This document shows positions 40,320 to 49,318 of a stretch of 64,000 nt of DNA, one piece after another. Origin of the DNA: a virus. The position numbers and the translations under genes are program-made. Under the pieces are notes generated by a model that made no database searches, was not told where the DNA came from, and was given only the letters and a program-made list of their open reading frames with translations. The stretch spans positions 60,899 to 124,898 of the IMG/VR virus record IMGVR_UViG_3300031463_000001; one strand, given 5' to 3'. The stretch's first letter is position 1. Every line of letters begins with the position of its first letter.

Positions 40320-41164
40320 AATTTTTATTTACTACGGATTGGCATCTTTCTGATAAAATTCCTACTTCAAGAACAGAATTGTATTTAAATAATCAATGGA
40401 ATAAAGTAAAGGAAGTTTTATCTATAGCAGAATCGTATAAAGTTGATTTCATTTTACATGGTGGGGATTTGTTTGATGAATATAATATTTCTTTTTTGGT
40501 AATTTCGAATTTAGTTAATATTCTTAAAAATTCTAAAATTCCCTTTTTGGTGATTCCTGGAAATCATGATTTATATGGAAATAATGTTAATTCTTTAAAT
40601 AAATGTGCCATATATATTGTTTCTTTAATAAAAGTTATTGATTTAGTAATTAAACCTATTGTTATTGATAAATTTAAATTTGTACCTGTTTTACCTGATC
40701 AAATAGATAAAATAGATTGGATAGGAGATATTTATATAGTTCATAATTTGGTTACACCTAATCCGCTCCCATTTAAGCATGTTTTATGTAAAGATTTAGA
40801 TTTATTTAATGATAAATTATTCTTATGTGGAGATTTTCATCAACCTTATGAATATAAAGGAAAAAGTCTTTTTTTAAATCCGGGATGTTTAGGGAGAAGA
40901 TCCATAAGTGAAAAAAATATTGATTTAGCAGTATATATAATAAATATGGAACCTTTTAATTATCAGAAAGTATTTTTAAAAAGTAAAGTAGACGATTTTG
41001 TGATGAAAATAGAAGATAAAAAATTTGATTTTTTAAATAAGAAAATAGATATTGATTTAACTAATTTTAGAATTAAGGATATAATATTGAAAGTAGAAGA
41101 AAATTTGAAAATAAGTAAAGAAGCACGTAGTTTGATTGAAGAGGAGATAAATAAATATGTTTGA
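40316..41164 (+). CDS. SbcD/Mre11/gp47-like nuclease
   Basis: A 282-residue calcineurin-fold phosphoesterase. 'MKFLFTTDWHLSDK', 'ILHGGDLFDE', 'FLVIPGNHDLYGN', 'YIVHNLVTP' and 'LCGDFHQPYEYKG' are the metal-binding motifs. With the flanking SMC-type halves it should form an exonuclease/endonuclease that processes DNA ends and branches. ATGA-type overlaps at both ends. Confidence 0.9.
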   Translation: MKFLFTTDWHLSDKIPTSRTELYLNNQWNKVKEVLSIAESYKVDFILHGGDLFDEYNISFLVISNLVNILKNSKIPFLVIPGNHDLYGNNVNSLNKCAIYIVSLIKVIDLVIKPIVIDKFKFVPVLPDQIDKIDWIGDIYIVHNLVTPNPLPFKHVLCKDLDLFNDKLFLCGDFHQPYEYKGKSLFLNPGCLGRRSISEKNIDLAVYIINMEPFNYQKVFLKSKVDDFVMKIEDKKFDFLNKKIDIDLTNFRIKDIILKVEENLKISKEARSLIEEEINKYV

Positions 41165-41393
41165 GAAAGTAAAAAAATTGAAAAGTGAAATTGAAGATTT
41201 AATTTTGAAAAAGACAAAAATAGAAGTTGAGTTAGAAAGTTTAAAAAAGGAACTTTATGAAATATTAGAAGAAAACTCACTTCCTAAAAATATAGATGAT
41301 AAAAAAATTGATGAAATGTATAATGAAGCTTTGAAAAAAATTGAGGAAATTAAAAATGAATTTAATAACGAATTTAGAGACTACCAAAATTAA
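41157..41393 (+). CDS. Short coiled-coil protein between sbcD and the sbcC C-half
   Basis: A 78-residue heptad-rich protein ('VKKLKSEIEDLILKKTKIEV'). Its place between the two halves of the SMC-type ATPase suggests that it is a fragment of the coiled-coil arm or an added linker (inference). Overlaps both neighbours. Confidence 0.6.
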   Translation: MFEKVKKLKSEIEDLILKKTKIEVELESLKKELYEILEENSLPKNIDDKKIDEMYNEALKKIEEIKNEFNNEFRDYQN

Positions 41394-41985
41394 ATTAGAA
41401 CAATTATTAATTGAAAAAGCTAGGTTATTGGAATCTAGTACTGAAATAAAAAGAGAGGTTAAAAATTTGGAAAAAGAAAAAAAGATTTTAGAAGAGGTAA
41501 AAGATTGCTTGTTGAAATCTCAAGAAGAAGTTAGGAAACAGTCTATTTCTTTTACTGAAAATATTGTTAATTGGGGATTAAAAGAAATTTTTAATAATCC
41601 CAATTTAGAATTTAAAATAGAATTAGTTTATAAATGGAATAAACCGGAAATGAATTTTTTAGTAAGATTTGATAAAAATGTACCATTTATAGATGTGGTA
41701 GATGGTGAAGCAGGAGGAATGAAAGATATTATAGGAGTTATGTTAAGATTTGCAATAATTTTGTTAAATAATAGATTTGATTTTCCTATAATATTGGATG
41801 AAGTTGGGAAACATGTAAGTAAAGAATATAGAAAGAATTTTGCAAAATTTTTAAAAGTTTTTAGTGAAAAATTTCAAAAACAAATTATTTTAATAACTCA
41901 TCAAGATGAGGTTATTGAAGAATGTCATAAGGTAATAAAATTTAAATTAGGGAATAAAAATGAAACTACAATTAACATTGATTAA
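41356..41985 (+). CDS. SbcC/Rad50/gp46-like ATPase, C-terminal half
   Basis: About 210 residues from ATG 41356 (GAGG nine bases upstream; a TTG at 41341 is also in frame). Coiled-coil first, then 'VDVVDGEAGGMKDIIGVMLR' (ABC signature region), Walker B 'FPIILDEVGKHVS' and 'KQIILITHQDEVIEE' (D-loop/H-loop). It completes the ATPase whose Walker A is encoded at 39408. Splitting Rad50 in two polypeptides around SbcD is unusual. Confidence 0.82.
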   Translation: MNLITNLETTKIKLEQLLIEKARLLESSTEIKREVKNLEKEKKILEEVKDCLLKSQEEVRKQSISFTENIVNWGLKEIFNNPNLEFKIELVYKWNKPEMNFLVRFDKNVPFIDVVDGEAGGMKDIIGVMLRFAIILLNNRFDFPIILDEVGKHVSKEYRKNFAKFLKVFSEKFQKQIILITHQDEVIEECHKVIKFKLGNKNETTINID

Positions 41986-42265
41986 GGTGAGTGTGAAAGA
42001 TGAAATTGAATTAAAAAAAATAAAAACAATTTTGGCTTCATTTTATCCTAAAATACCAAGATATGTATTAGTGGAAAATAAGAGAAAATATTTAATTAAA
42101 GCTACTTTAATGGTAAATAATTTAGAGGAAATAAGATCTTATTTTAATGTTACTGATAAAGAGTGGAGAATTTTTAAAGAAGGAATTAAGGCTAGAAAGG
42201 GTGAAGCAATAGTTTTAGTTAATTCTAGAATAATAGAATGGGAAAGATTAAAAAAGAATGTCTAA
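41960..42265 (+). CDS. Hypothetical protein
   Basis: A 101-residue basic protein ('MKLQLTLIKVSVKDEIELKK') in the recombination operon, overlapping both neighbours. No family recognised. Confidence 0.55.
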   Translation: MKLQLTLIKVSVKDEIELKKIKTILASFYPKIPRYVLVENKRKYLIKATLMVNNLEEIRSYFNVTDKEWRIFKEGIKARKGEAIVLVNSRIIEWERLKKNV

Positions 42266-42806
42266 TAAAGGATATTCATTAGAAAGAGAAATTGAGTTAC
42301 TGTTTATTGATATAGCTGGTTTATCTCCTGATGTTCCTTTTTTTAAACGTCCTCATAGAGTTTCTTTTTCAGGAGCAATGAGAGGAGAAAAAGGAGATGT
42401 GGTAGGATTATTCAATTTTTTAAATTATCCTTTATTAGTAGAATGTAAAAGTAGGTGTATAAAAAATAAAAGGGATCAAGTAATATATCTAGAAAATGAG
42501 TGGCTTCCTAAAATTGACGAAGAAGCCCGATTAATTGAAGCTCTTCCTTTATTAATAGTTTCATTTAAAAGAAAACAGATAAAAAGAATATGGGTAATAA
42601 TGAATAAAAAAAATTTTGAAAAATTATTTGGATTAGTTAATGATATACCTAGTGTAAAATTGAAAAGGGGAAAAAAGAATATAGTTTTATGTTATAATAT
42701 TATAACGAAATATGATATACTTCAATTTGAAGATTTAATTATGTTTCCATTAGAAAGATTAACAAATAGATTAAAGGAGATAAGAGATGGAATGCGAAAA
42801 ATGTAG
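42258..42806 (+). CDS. Holliday-junction-resolvase-like PD-(D/E)XK nuclease
   Basis: A 182-residue protein with 'GYSLEREIELLFIDIAGL', 'RGEKGDVVGLFNF' and 'PLLVECKSRC': the E...GD...ECK pattern of Hjc/RecU-type resolvases and related PD-(D/E)XK nucleases. Its place among recA, sbcCD and polA supports a role in resolving branched DNA. It could instead be another PD-(D/E)XK nuclease. Confidence 0.7.
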   Translation: MSNKGYSLEREIELLFIDIAGLSPDVPFFKRPHRVSFSGAMRGEKGDVVGLFNFLNYPLLVECKSRCIKNKRDQVIYLENEWLPKIDEEARLIEALPLLIVSFKRKQIKRIWVIMNKKNFEKLFGLVNDIPSVKLKRGKKNIVLCYNIITKYDILQFEDLIMFPLERLTNRLKEIRDGMRKM

Positions 42807-45129
42807 TTTAAATAAGAATAAAAATCATTTCTTAAAGGGTTGGGGATCTTTGGATGCCTCAATAGTATTTGTAGGAGAAATAGCTGAAGAGGAAGATCTT
42901 AAAGCTAAAAAATTATTATCAGGTTTGTTAGGTGTTTATTTTAATAGAACAATTTCTAGTTATTTTAATATGGAAGATATTTATTATACTACGGCACTTA
43001 AATGTCGACCCATTGGATGGAGAAGTACTGCAGTAAAAAATGATGATATATTTATATGTAGGGAAGATTTAAAGAATGAATTAGATAATTTAAAGAATAA
43101 GAAAGTTATTGTAGCTATGGGAAATATTGCTTTAAGATCTTTAATAAAAAGTAAAAATGCTCAAATAATGAAATATAGGGGAAATCCTATATGGAGTGAT
43201 GAATTTCAATGTTGGATTTTTCCTGTTTTGAATATTGTTACTGTTTTTAAAGTTCCTCAATATCAATCTGTTTTTTTAATGGATTTGATTAAAATTAAAC
43301 AACTTTTAAATTCTTCTTTTTCTATTCAAAATAATTTACCCCAAACTTATATATTAACAAATAGAGAAGATTTAGAAAGAGAATTAAATAATTTATCTAC
43401 TAAAGGAGTATATGCTATAGATATAGAAACTAGTGGATTTGATTGGAATAAAGATATTATAGGAGGTATTTCTTTTTGTTATTCATCAGATAAAACTTTT
43501 TATGTTCCCCTTAAGGATGGAGATGGAAATAAATATTGGGAGGATGAAGTTGAGATATTAAAAAGAATAACTCAGACTGATGCAAAAAAAGTTTTTGCAA
43601 ATGGTAAATTTGATATTAAATTTTTAACAATTAATGGTTCTCCTGTTAAAAATTTTTATTTTGATGTAATTCTGGCTCATTCAATAATTGATGAAAATTT
43701 ACAAGGAATGCATGATATTAAAACTTTATCTAATCTTTATTTGAATTTGAATCATTATGAACAAGAATTAGAGGATTATAAAAAGAAAAATAAAGAATGT
43801 AAAGAAAATTATTTAAAAATTCCTTTAGCTATTTTGGGTAAATATGGAGCTATTGATAGTTGGGTAACTTTTGAATTATATAAAATATTTATTAAAAAAT
43901 TAGTAGAGGAAGAACTATTTAAATTTCATCATGATTTTCAGATTCCTTTGTCAAATTTTTTAATGGAGATGGAGTTGAATGGAGTTTATGTTTTTGAAGA
44001 TAAAGCTTTAAAATTAAAAGAAGATTGTTTAAAGGAAATGGATGAAATACAAAAAAAGTTGAATGAGTTGATTGGAGAATCTATTAATTTAAATTCTAAT
44101 AAACAATTAAGTAATGCGATTAAAAAAATGGGATTAAAAATTCCTAAGGGAGGAATGACAGCTACAGGTTTAGTGGCTACTTCAGAAGAATGTATGCAAA
44201 AAATTAGTGAAATGAATCCTCAATGTGAATTACCCCAACTTATTATAAGATATAGGAAAAATGCTAAAATAGTGAGTACTTTTGTGGATGGTATGCTTAA
44301 ATTAAGAGATGAGAATGGAAGAGTTCATCCAGATTTTATTCAACATGATGTGGTTACAGGTAGAGTTGTTACAAGGAATCCTAATTTACAAGGTATTCCT
44401 AGAGATAATAGGGTTAGATCACTTTTTGGAGTTCCATTTGGAAAAAAATTGGTAGAAATGGATTATAACGCAGCTGAAGTTAGGGTATGGGCTCATTATA
44501 TTAATGATAAAAATTTAATTGATGCATTTAAAGAAGATATAGATATTTATAAATATATGGCACAAAAGATTTTTGGTGTTCCTATTGATCAAGTTACGCA
44601 TGATCAAAGACAACAAATGAAAGGAGTTGTATTAGGATTAATGTATGGTAGAGGAGTGTGGTCGATTGCGGATGAATTTAAAATGTCAGTTGAGGATGCT
44701 CAACTTATAGTAAATTCTTTTTTCCAACAATTTCCTAATGCTTTAAGATGGATGAATTTAACTAAAAAATTTTTAAAAGAAAAAGGTTATGTAAGAAGTT
44801 TGTTTGGTAGGAAAAGAAGATTATTAGGAGTTAATAGTTTTAATGAACAAATTAGAGAGGAAGCATATAGACAATCTATTAATTTTCCTATTCAATCCTC
44901 CACATCAGATTTAAATTTTTTAGTTGGAATGCGAACGATGGAACAAAGTAAAAAACAAAATTTAAAGGTTAAAGTTATTTTGGCAGTTCATGATTCGTTA
45001 TTATTTGAGGCAGATGAAAAAGATGTAGATCCTTTTATAAAGATAATAAATGAACAAATTGAAAAAATTCCTTTAAGAGTCCCATTGAAAAATGATATTA
45101 AGGTAAGTGAATGTTGGTCGAAAACTTAA
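42787..45129 (+). CDS. polA: Family A DNA polymerase with N-terminal UDG-like domain
   Basis: A 780-residue protein. Residues 1 to about 180 resemble a family 4 uracil-DNA glycosylase with four cluster cysteines (C3, C6, C73, C91) and 'VGEIAEEEDLKAK', but the usual C-terminal HPS-type motif is missing. Next a 3'-5' exonuclease with all motifs ('YAIDIETSGF', 'FANGKFDIKF', 'YGAIDSWVTFEL'), then Pol motifs A 'MDYNAAEVRVWAHY', B 'RQQMKGVVLGLMYG' and C 'LAVHDSLLFE'. Leu occupies the position of E. coli Phe762. UDG-PolA fusions are known from SPO1-type phages. Good AAAGGAG site. Confidence 0.92.
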   Translation: MECEKCSLNKNKNHFLKGWGSLDASIVFVGEIAEEEDLKAKKLLSGLLGVYFNRTISSYFNMEDIYYTTALKCRPIGWRSTAVKNDDIFICREDLKNELDNLKNKKVIVAMGNIALRSLIKSKNAQIMKYRGNPIWSDEFQCWIFPVLNIVTVFKVPQYQSVFLMDLIKIKQLLNSSFSIQNNLPQTYILTNREDLERELNNLSTKGVYAIDIETSGFDWNKDIIGGISFCYSSDKTFYVPLKDGDGNKYWEDEVEILKRITQTDAKKVFANGKFDIKFLTINGSPVKNFYFDVILAHSIIDENLQGMHDIKTLSNLYLNLNHYEQELEDYKKKNKECKENYLKIPLAILGKYGAIDSWVTFELYKIFIKKLVEEELFKFHHDFQIPLSNFLMEMELNGVYVFEDKALKLKEDCLKEMDEIQKKLNELIGESINLNSNKQLSNAIKKMGLKIPKGGMTATGLVATSEECMQKISEMNPQCELPQLIIRYRKNAKIVSTFVDGMLKLRDENGRVHPDFIQHDVVTGRVVTRNPNLQGIPRDNRVRSLFGVPFGKKLVEMDYNAAEVRVWAHYINDKNLIDAFKEDIDIYKYMAQKIFGVPIDQVTHDQRQQMKGVVLGLMYGRGVWSIADEFKMSVEDAQLIVNSFFQQFPNALRWMNLTKKFLKEKGYVRSLFGRKRRLLGVNSFNEQIREEAYRQSINFPIQSSTSDLNFLVGMRTMEQSKKQNLKVKVILAVHDSLLFEADEKDVDPFIKIINEQIEKIPLRVPLKNDIKVSECWSKT

Positions 45130-45151
45130 AAAAATAGATGAGGAGAAAAAT

Positions 45152-47554
45152 ATGACCGAATTAACTTTAACTCAAGAAAAAGTAATAAAAGATAAATATT
45201 TGAAGGGGAATGAAAAAATAGAAGATATGTTTGAAAGAGTAGCTCATAATATAACTATGGCTGAAGTGTTATATGATGTTGGAGTTCCTAAAACAGAAGT
45301 TTTGAAAGGAGTGGAACATAAAATTATTTTTAATGAAGATAAAAAGAGTTTTATAATAGTAATGAATGAAATGGATAGAGAAACTAATTTTTTTACTTAT
45401 TTAAATAATTTAAGTAAAGTTTATGAGGTAAATAAAAAGAATTATGAAAAAGTTTATAATTATTTTTATGATATGATGTCTTCTTTTAAATTTTTACCTA
45501 ATTCTCCTACTTTAATGAACGCGGGTAGGTATTTACAACAATTAGCTGCTTGTTTTGTTATCCCTATTGAAGATAATATGGAAAGTATTCTTAATGCTAA
45601 TTGGGCTCAAGGTATAATACAAAAATCTGGAGGAGGTACAGGGTTCTCTTTTGGTAATATTAGAATGAAGGGAGATAAAGTAAAAAAGACTGGAGGAGTT
45701 GCTTCTGGAGCTGTTACATTTATGCAATTGTTTGATAAGATGACTGAAGTGATTAAACAGGGAGGAGTACGACGAGGAGCTAATATGGGAATATTACCCT
45801 ATTGGCATCCTGAAATAGTTGATTTCATAAAAATGAAAAATAAACCAGGAATAATGGAAAATTTTAATATTTCGGTAGCAGTAGATGATGATTTTATGAA
45901 GGCATTAGAAGAAGGACAAGATATTGATTTAGTAAATCCTCGAGATAATAGTAAAGTAGGGAAAATAAATTCAAAAGAATTGTTTAATATGATAGTTGAG
46001 AATGCTTGGAGATTAGGTGATCCGGGTTTAATTTTTTTAGATACAATTAATAAAGATAATCCAACTCCTCATATTGGAAAAATAGAAGCAACTAATCCTT
46101 GTGGAGAACAACCTTTGTTAGGTTGGGAATCCTGTAATTTAGGTTCAATAAATTTATCTAAATTTGTAAAGGGTGAAATTACTAAAGGAAAAATTGATTG
46201 GGATGATTTAAGAGAAACGGTGCATTATGCAGTAAGATTTTTGGATAATGTTATTGATGTGAATAATTATCCGATATCTAAAATAGAATATATGGTTAAA
46301 TCGAATCGAAAAATTGGATTAGGTATTATGGGTTGGGCAGAAACATGTGTTAAATTAGGAGTAAGATATGATAGTGAAGAAGGTTTAAATAAAGCAAAAG
46401 AAATTATGAAATTTATTCAAGAGGAAGCTTTGAATATGTCCTCTCAACTAGCTTTAGAGAGAGGTTGCTTTTTAAATTGGAAAGGATCTATTTATGATAA
46501 AGATAGTAAATATTTTAAGGGAACTAATTTAAAATTAAGAAATGCATCCCGAACTACTATTGCGCCTACGGGTACAATAGCTTTAGCTGCAGGATTACAA
46601 GGTAGTGGAATTGAGCCCTTTTTTGCTTTATCATATGTGAGATATAATGCTAAAGCTTTAGAAATGTTAAAGAAGGGAGAAGTTCCAAATGAAAAAGATT
46701 TTTATGTTGAAATAAATCCTTTATTTGAAAAAATAGCAAAGCAAAATAATTATTTTGGATTAAAGAAAGAAGATTTATGGAAAAAGATAGAAATAAACCA
46801 TAAATCTATTAGAGGTTTAAAAGAAATTCCTCAATCAATACAAGATTTATTTCCTACCTCACATGATATAAATTTTGAATATCATATAAGAATTCAGGCA
46901 GCTTTTCAAGAATATACGGATAATGCTGTTTCTAAAACAATTAATTTAAAAAAAGAAGCAACTTTAGAAGAGGTTGAAAAAGCTTATTTACTAGCTTATA
47001 AATTAGGATGTAAAGGAATAACAATATATAGGGATGGGTGTAAAGATTTTCAAGTATTGAATTTAAAGGCTGATAAACCAAAGGTAACTAAGAAAAAATT
47101 TATGGAAGGTGTTTCGTCGGAATATTATTTAATGCAAACTGGGTATGGCCCATTACATATTCACTTTAATTTTGAAGAAGATAAGATATTACAAGTATTT
47201 TCTAGTTTACCTCCTTTGGGAACTGAGTTAAGTGGATTGACTTCTTTAATAGGTATTTTATTATCAAAGTATTTTGAGTTGGGGGGAGATCCAACTAAAA
47301 TAATTAAACATTTGAATTCTATAAAAGGTGATAAACCTTATGGGTTTGGTGAATTTAAAGTAAATTCTATTCCTCATGCAGTTGCATTAGCTATGTTGAA
47401 ATTTTTGAAAAAGCGTGGGGAAAATATTTCGTTTATTTCGAGTAATAATTATAAGATGAATTTTTGTCCTAAATGTTATTCTACCAATGTAAGTTACGAA
47501 AGTGGATGTTCGGGAATAACTTGTCATGATTGTGGATATTCAGAATGTTCTTGA
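45152..47554 (+). CDS. nrdJ: Class II (B12-dependent) ribonucleotide reductase
   Basis: 800 residues from ATG 45152 (GAGGAGAAAAAT site). 'FLPNSPTLMNAGR', 'LAACFVIPIED', 'GGGTGFSFGNIR', 'NPCGEQPLLGWESCNLGSIN' and 'TIAPTGTIALAAG' are RNR core motifs with the redox and thiyl cysteines. A TSCPD-type domain ('GYGPLHIHFNF') and a C-terminal cysteine-rich ribbon ('FCPKCY...CHDCGYSECS') are typical of NrdJ. No NrdB partner is present. It makes dNTPs independently of oxygen but needs adenosylcobalamin. Confidence 0.94.
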   Translation: MTELTLTQEKVIKDKYLKGNEKIEDMFERVAHNITMAEVLYDVGVPKTEVLKGVEHKIIFNEDKKSFIIVMNEMDRETNFFTYLNNLSKVYEVNKKNYEKVYNYFYDMMSSFKFLPNSPTLMNAGRYLQQLAACFVIPIEDNMESILNANWAQGIIQKSGGGTGFSFGNIRMKGDKVKKTGGVASGAVTFMQLFDKMTEVIKQGGVRRGANMGILPYWHPEIVDFIKMKNKPGIMENFNISVAVDDDFMKALEEGQDIDLVNPRDNSKVGKINSKELFNMIVENAWRLGDPGLIFLDTINKDNPTPHIGKIEATNPCGEQPLLGWESCNLGSINLSKFVKGEITKGKIDWDDLRETVHYAVRFLDNVIDVNNYPISKIEYMVKSNRKIGLGIMGWAETCVKLGVRYDSEEGLNKAKEIMKFIQEEALNMSSQLALERGCFLNWKGSIYDKDSKYFKGTNLKLRNASRTTIAPTGTIALAAGLQGSGIEPFFALSYVRYNAKALEMLKKGEVPNEKDFYVEINPLFEKIAKQNNYFGLKKEDLWKKIEINHKSIRGLKEIPQSIQDLFPTSHDINFEYHIRIQAAFQEYTDNAVSKTINLKKEATLEEVEKAYLLAYKLGCKGITIYRDGCKDFQVLNLKADKPKVTKKKFMEGVSSEYYLMQTGYGPLHIHFNFEEDKILQVFSSLPPLGTELSGLTSLIGILLSKYFELGGDPTKIIKHLNSIKGDKPYGFGEFKVNSIPHAVALAMLKFLKKRGENISFISSNNYKMNFCPKCYSTNVSYESGCSGITCHDCGYSECS

Positions 47555-47580
47555 TAAGATATTAAGGAGAAGGTAAATTT

Positions 47581-47787
47581 ATGATAAACGTTGAAGAGTT
47601 TGAAGGTATACTAGAACAACTTTCTTCATTAGAAATTGATGAGTTTATGCAGGGAAAGTTTATTCGAAAATTAAAAGATTTGGATTTTACTAAGGAAGAT
47701 TGTAAAAATTTATATTTATATATCTTACTTAGGGCGTATATAGGTTTAGGAGTTAGAGGTGTAATAAAAAAAGAAGGAGGTAAATAA
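47581..47787 (+). CDS. Hypothetical protein
   Basis: A 68-residue helical protein ('FEGILEQLSSLEIDEFMQGK'), AAGGAGAAGGT site, one base overlap with the DpdA-like gene. It lies between nrdJ and dpdA. No family recognised. Confidence 0.6.
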   Translation: MINVEEFEGILEQLSSLEIDEFMQGKFIRKLKDLDFTKEDCKNLYLYILLRAYIGLGVRGVIKKEGGK

Positions 47788-48575
47788 TGAAATTGTCATT
47801 TGAGATACCTGTACGTTATTTGGAAGAACTTTCAGCTTATACAGATTTTGATTTTGTATTAGCGCACTTATTAGGTAATTCAACCTATTTAAATTTTTAT
47901 AAAAAGCAAGTTGAAAAGAATAGATTTGTAATATTAGATAATTCTGCTTTTGAATTATCCCAACCTATTAATGGAAATGAATTGATTAGGTTAACAAAAC
48001 TTTTGAATCCTTCATTAGTGATTGCTCCTGATTATTTGAATAATGATAAAGCTACTTTGAATGAAGTAAAATCTTTTATTGAATTAGTTCAAAAAGAAAA
48101 ATTAAAAGTAAAAATAGGAGGAGTAGTACAAGGAGATAGTTTAGATAAATGGTTGAATTGTTATAAAGAATATAAAAAATTACCTATTGATCTTATTTGT
48201 ATTCCTTTTGATGTTCCCTTTAATGTAAGAAATATTAAAGTAGGTTCTGTAACCCAACAGTGGATGTTGAATAGATTACACTTAATTAAATATCTTTTAA
48301 AAGAAAAATTACTTATAAATAAGCCACATCATTTGTTAGGTGCATCTAATCCAATAGAAATTTTAGGTTATAGTAATTTTCCAATAGAAATGTCTATGGA
48401 TACCTCATCTCCTATAGTGCATGGTTTAAATTTAGTAAAATTTAATGAAAAGGGATTACCTGGAGAAAAGATAAAAGATAAAATGGATTTTTTTGTAGTG
48501 GCTAGTGCAAAACAAATGGATGCTATATTGTATAATATAAATACTTTAAAGAATTGGCAAACTTTTTTAGATTAA
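47787..48575 (+). CDS. dpdA: DpdA-like DNA-guanine transglycosylase
   Basis: A 262-residue TGT-superfamily protein. 'FVILDNSAFELSQP' and 'PSLVIAPDYLNND' hold the likely catalytic aspartates; 'VKIGGVVQGDSLDKW' matches the VQGG region of tRNA-guanine transglycosylases. Phage DpdA enzymes exchange guanine in DNA for a 7-deazaguanine. The companion biosynthesis genes in this window support DNA rather than tRNA as substrate. AAGGAGG site. The subfamily cannot be fixed without alignment. Confidence 0.82.
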   Translation: MKLSFEIPVRYLEELSAYTDFDFVLAHLLGNSTYLNFYKKQVEKNRFVILDNSAFELSQPINGNELIRLTKLLNPSLVIAPDYLNNDKATLNEVKSFIELVQKEKLKVKIGGVVQGDSLDKWLNCYKEYKKLPIDLICIPFDVPFNVRNIKVGSVTQQWMLNRLHLIKYLLKEKLLINKPHHLLGASNPIEILGYSNFPIEMSMDTSSPIVHGLNLVKFNEKGLPGEKIKDKMDFFVVASAKQMDAILYNINTLKNWQTFLD

Positions 48576-48585
48576 GGAGGAAATA

Positions 48586-49080
48586 ATGCTAAATAAAATA
48601 TTTAAAAAGAAAAGAATTAATAATGAAACTATAGGAGAAATTCTAGTTATAAAAGTAAAAAGATTAGATAAAGAATTGCCTTTACCAAAAAGAGCCTATC
48701 CTACTGATTCAGGTTGGGATTTGTATAGTAGAGAAGATATTAAAATACCTCCTAAATCGTATAAATCAATAAATTGTGGAGTTATTTTTTCTATGCCTCC
48801 AGATGTAGAATGTCAAGTTAGAGGAAGAAGTGGATTTGCATTTAAAGGAGTTTTTGCTCATTTCGGAACTGTTGATTCAAATTTTAGAGGTGAAGTGGGA
48901 CCAATTTTATTTAATATGAATGATATTCCATTTACTATTTATAAAGGAGAAAGAGTATGCCAGGTGGTATTTGTACCTAAATTAGGAAAGTATTATAAAG
49001 ATATTAAGATGGTTGAAGTAGAAGAAATAGATGAAACGGATAGGGGAAGTAAAGGTTTTGGAAGTACAGGAGTTAAATAA
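48586..49080 (+). CDS. dut: dUTP diphosphatase
   Basis: A 164-residue trimeric-type dUTPase. All five motifs: 'DSGWDLYS', 'VRGRSGFA', 'GTVDSNFRGEVG', 'GERVCQVVF' and the C-terminal 'RGSKGFGSTG'. It hydrolyses dUTP to dUMP, preventing uracil incorporation, and fits beside NrdJ. A ~30-residue N-terminal extension precedes motif I. AAGGAGG site. Confidence 0.95.
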   Translation: MLNKIFKKKRINNETIGEILVIKVKRLDKELPLPKRAYPTDSGWDLYSREDIKIPPKSYKSINCGVIFSMPPDVECQVRGRSGFAFKGVFAHFGTVDSNFRGEVGPILFNMNDIPFTIYKGERVCQVVFVPKLGKYYKDIKMVEVEEIDETDRGSKGFGSTGVK

Positions 49081-49081
49081 T

Positions 49082-49318
49082 ATGAAATTAAAAAATTCAA
49101 TTAAAGGAGTACAACATTCTCTCATAGAAGAACCCGTTACTAGGTTTGAGAAAAAGATATTGAAAGAAGTTGAAGTTGTTTTTGAAAATAAAATATGTAT
49201 ATTTGGATATTCGCATAAAGAAGCAAAAAAAGAAATTGAGGAAGAGTTGGAATTGTTTTTTGATAGAATAAGGTATTTAGTAAATGAAAATATTTTTAGG
49301 AGAAAGAAGAATGTCTAA
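49082..49318 (+). CDS. Hypothetical protein
   Basis: About 78 residues from ATG 49082, two bases after the dut stop. 'IEEELELFFDRIRYLVNENI' is helical and ends basic. Overlaps the folE2 start by 8 bp. A small partner of the pathway is possible, but nothing shows it. Confidence 0.5.
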   Translation: MKLKNSIKGVQHSLIEEPVTRFEKKILKEVEVVFENKICIFGYSHKEAKKEIEEELELFFDRIRYLVNENIFRRKKNV

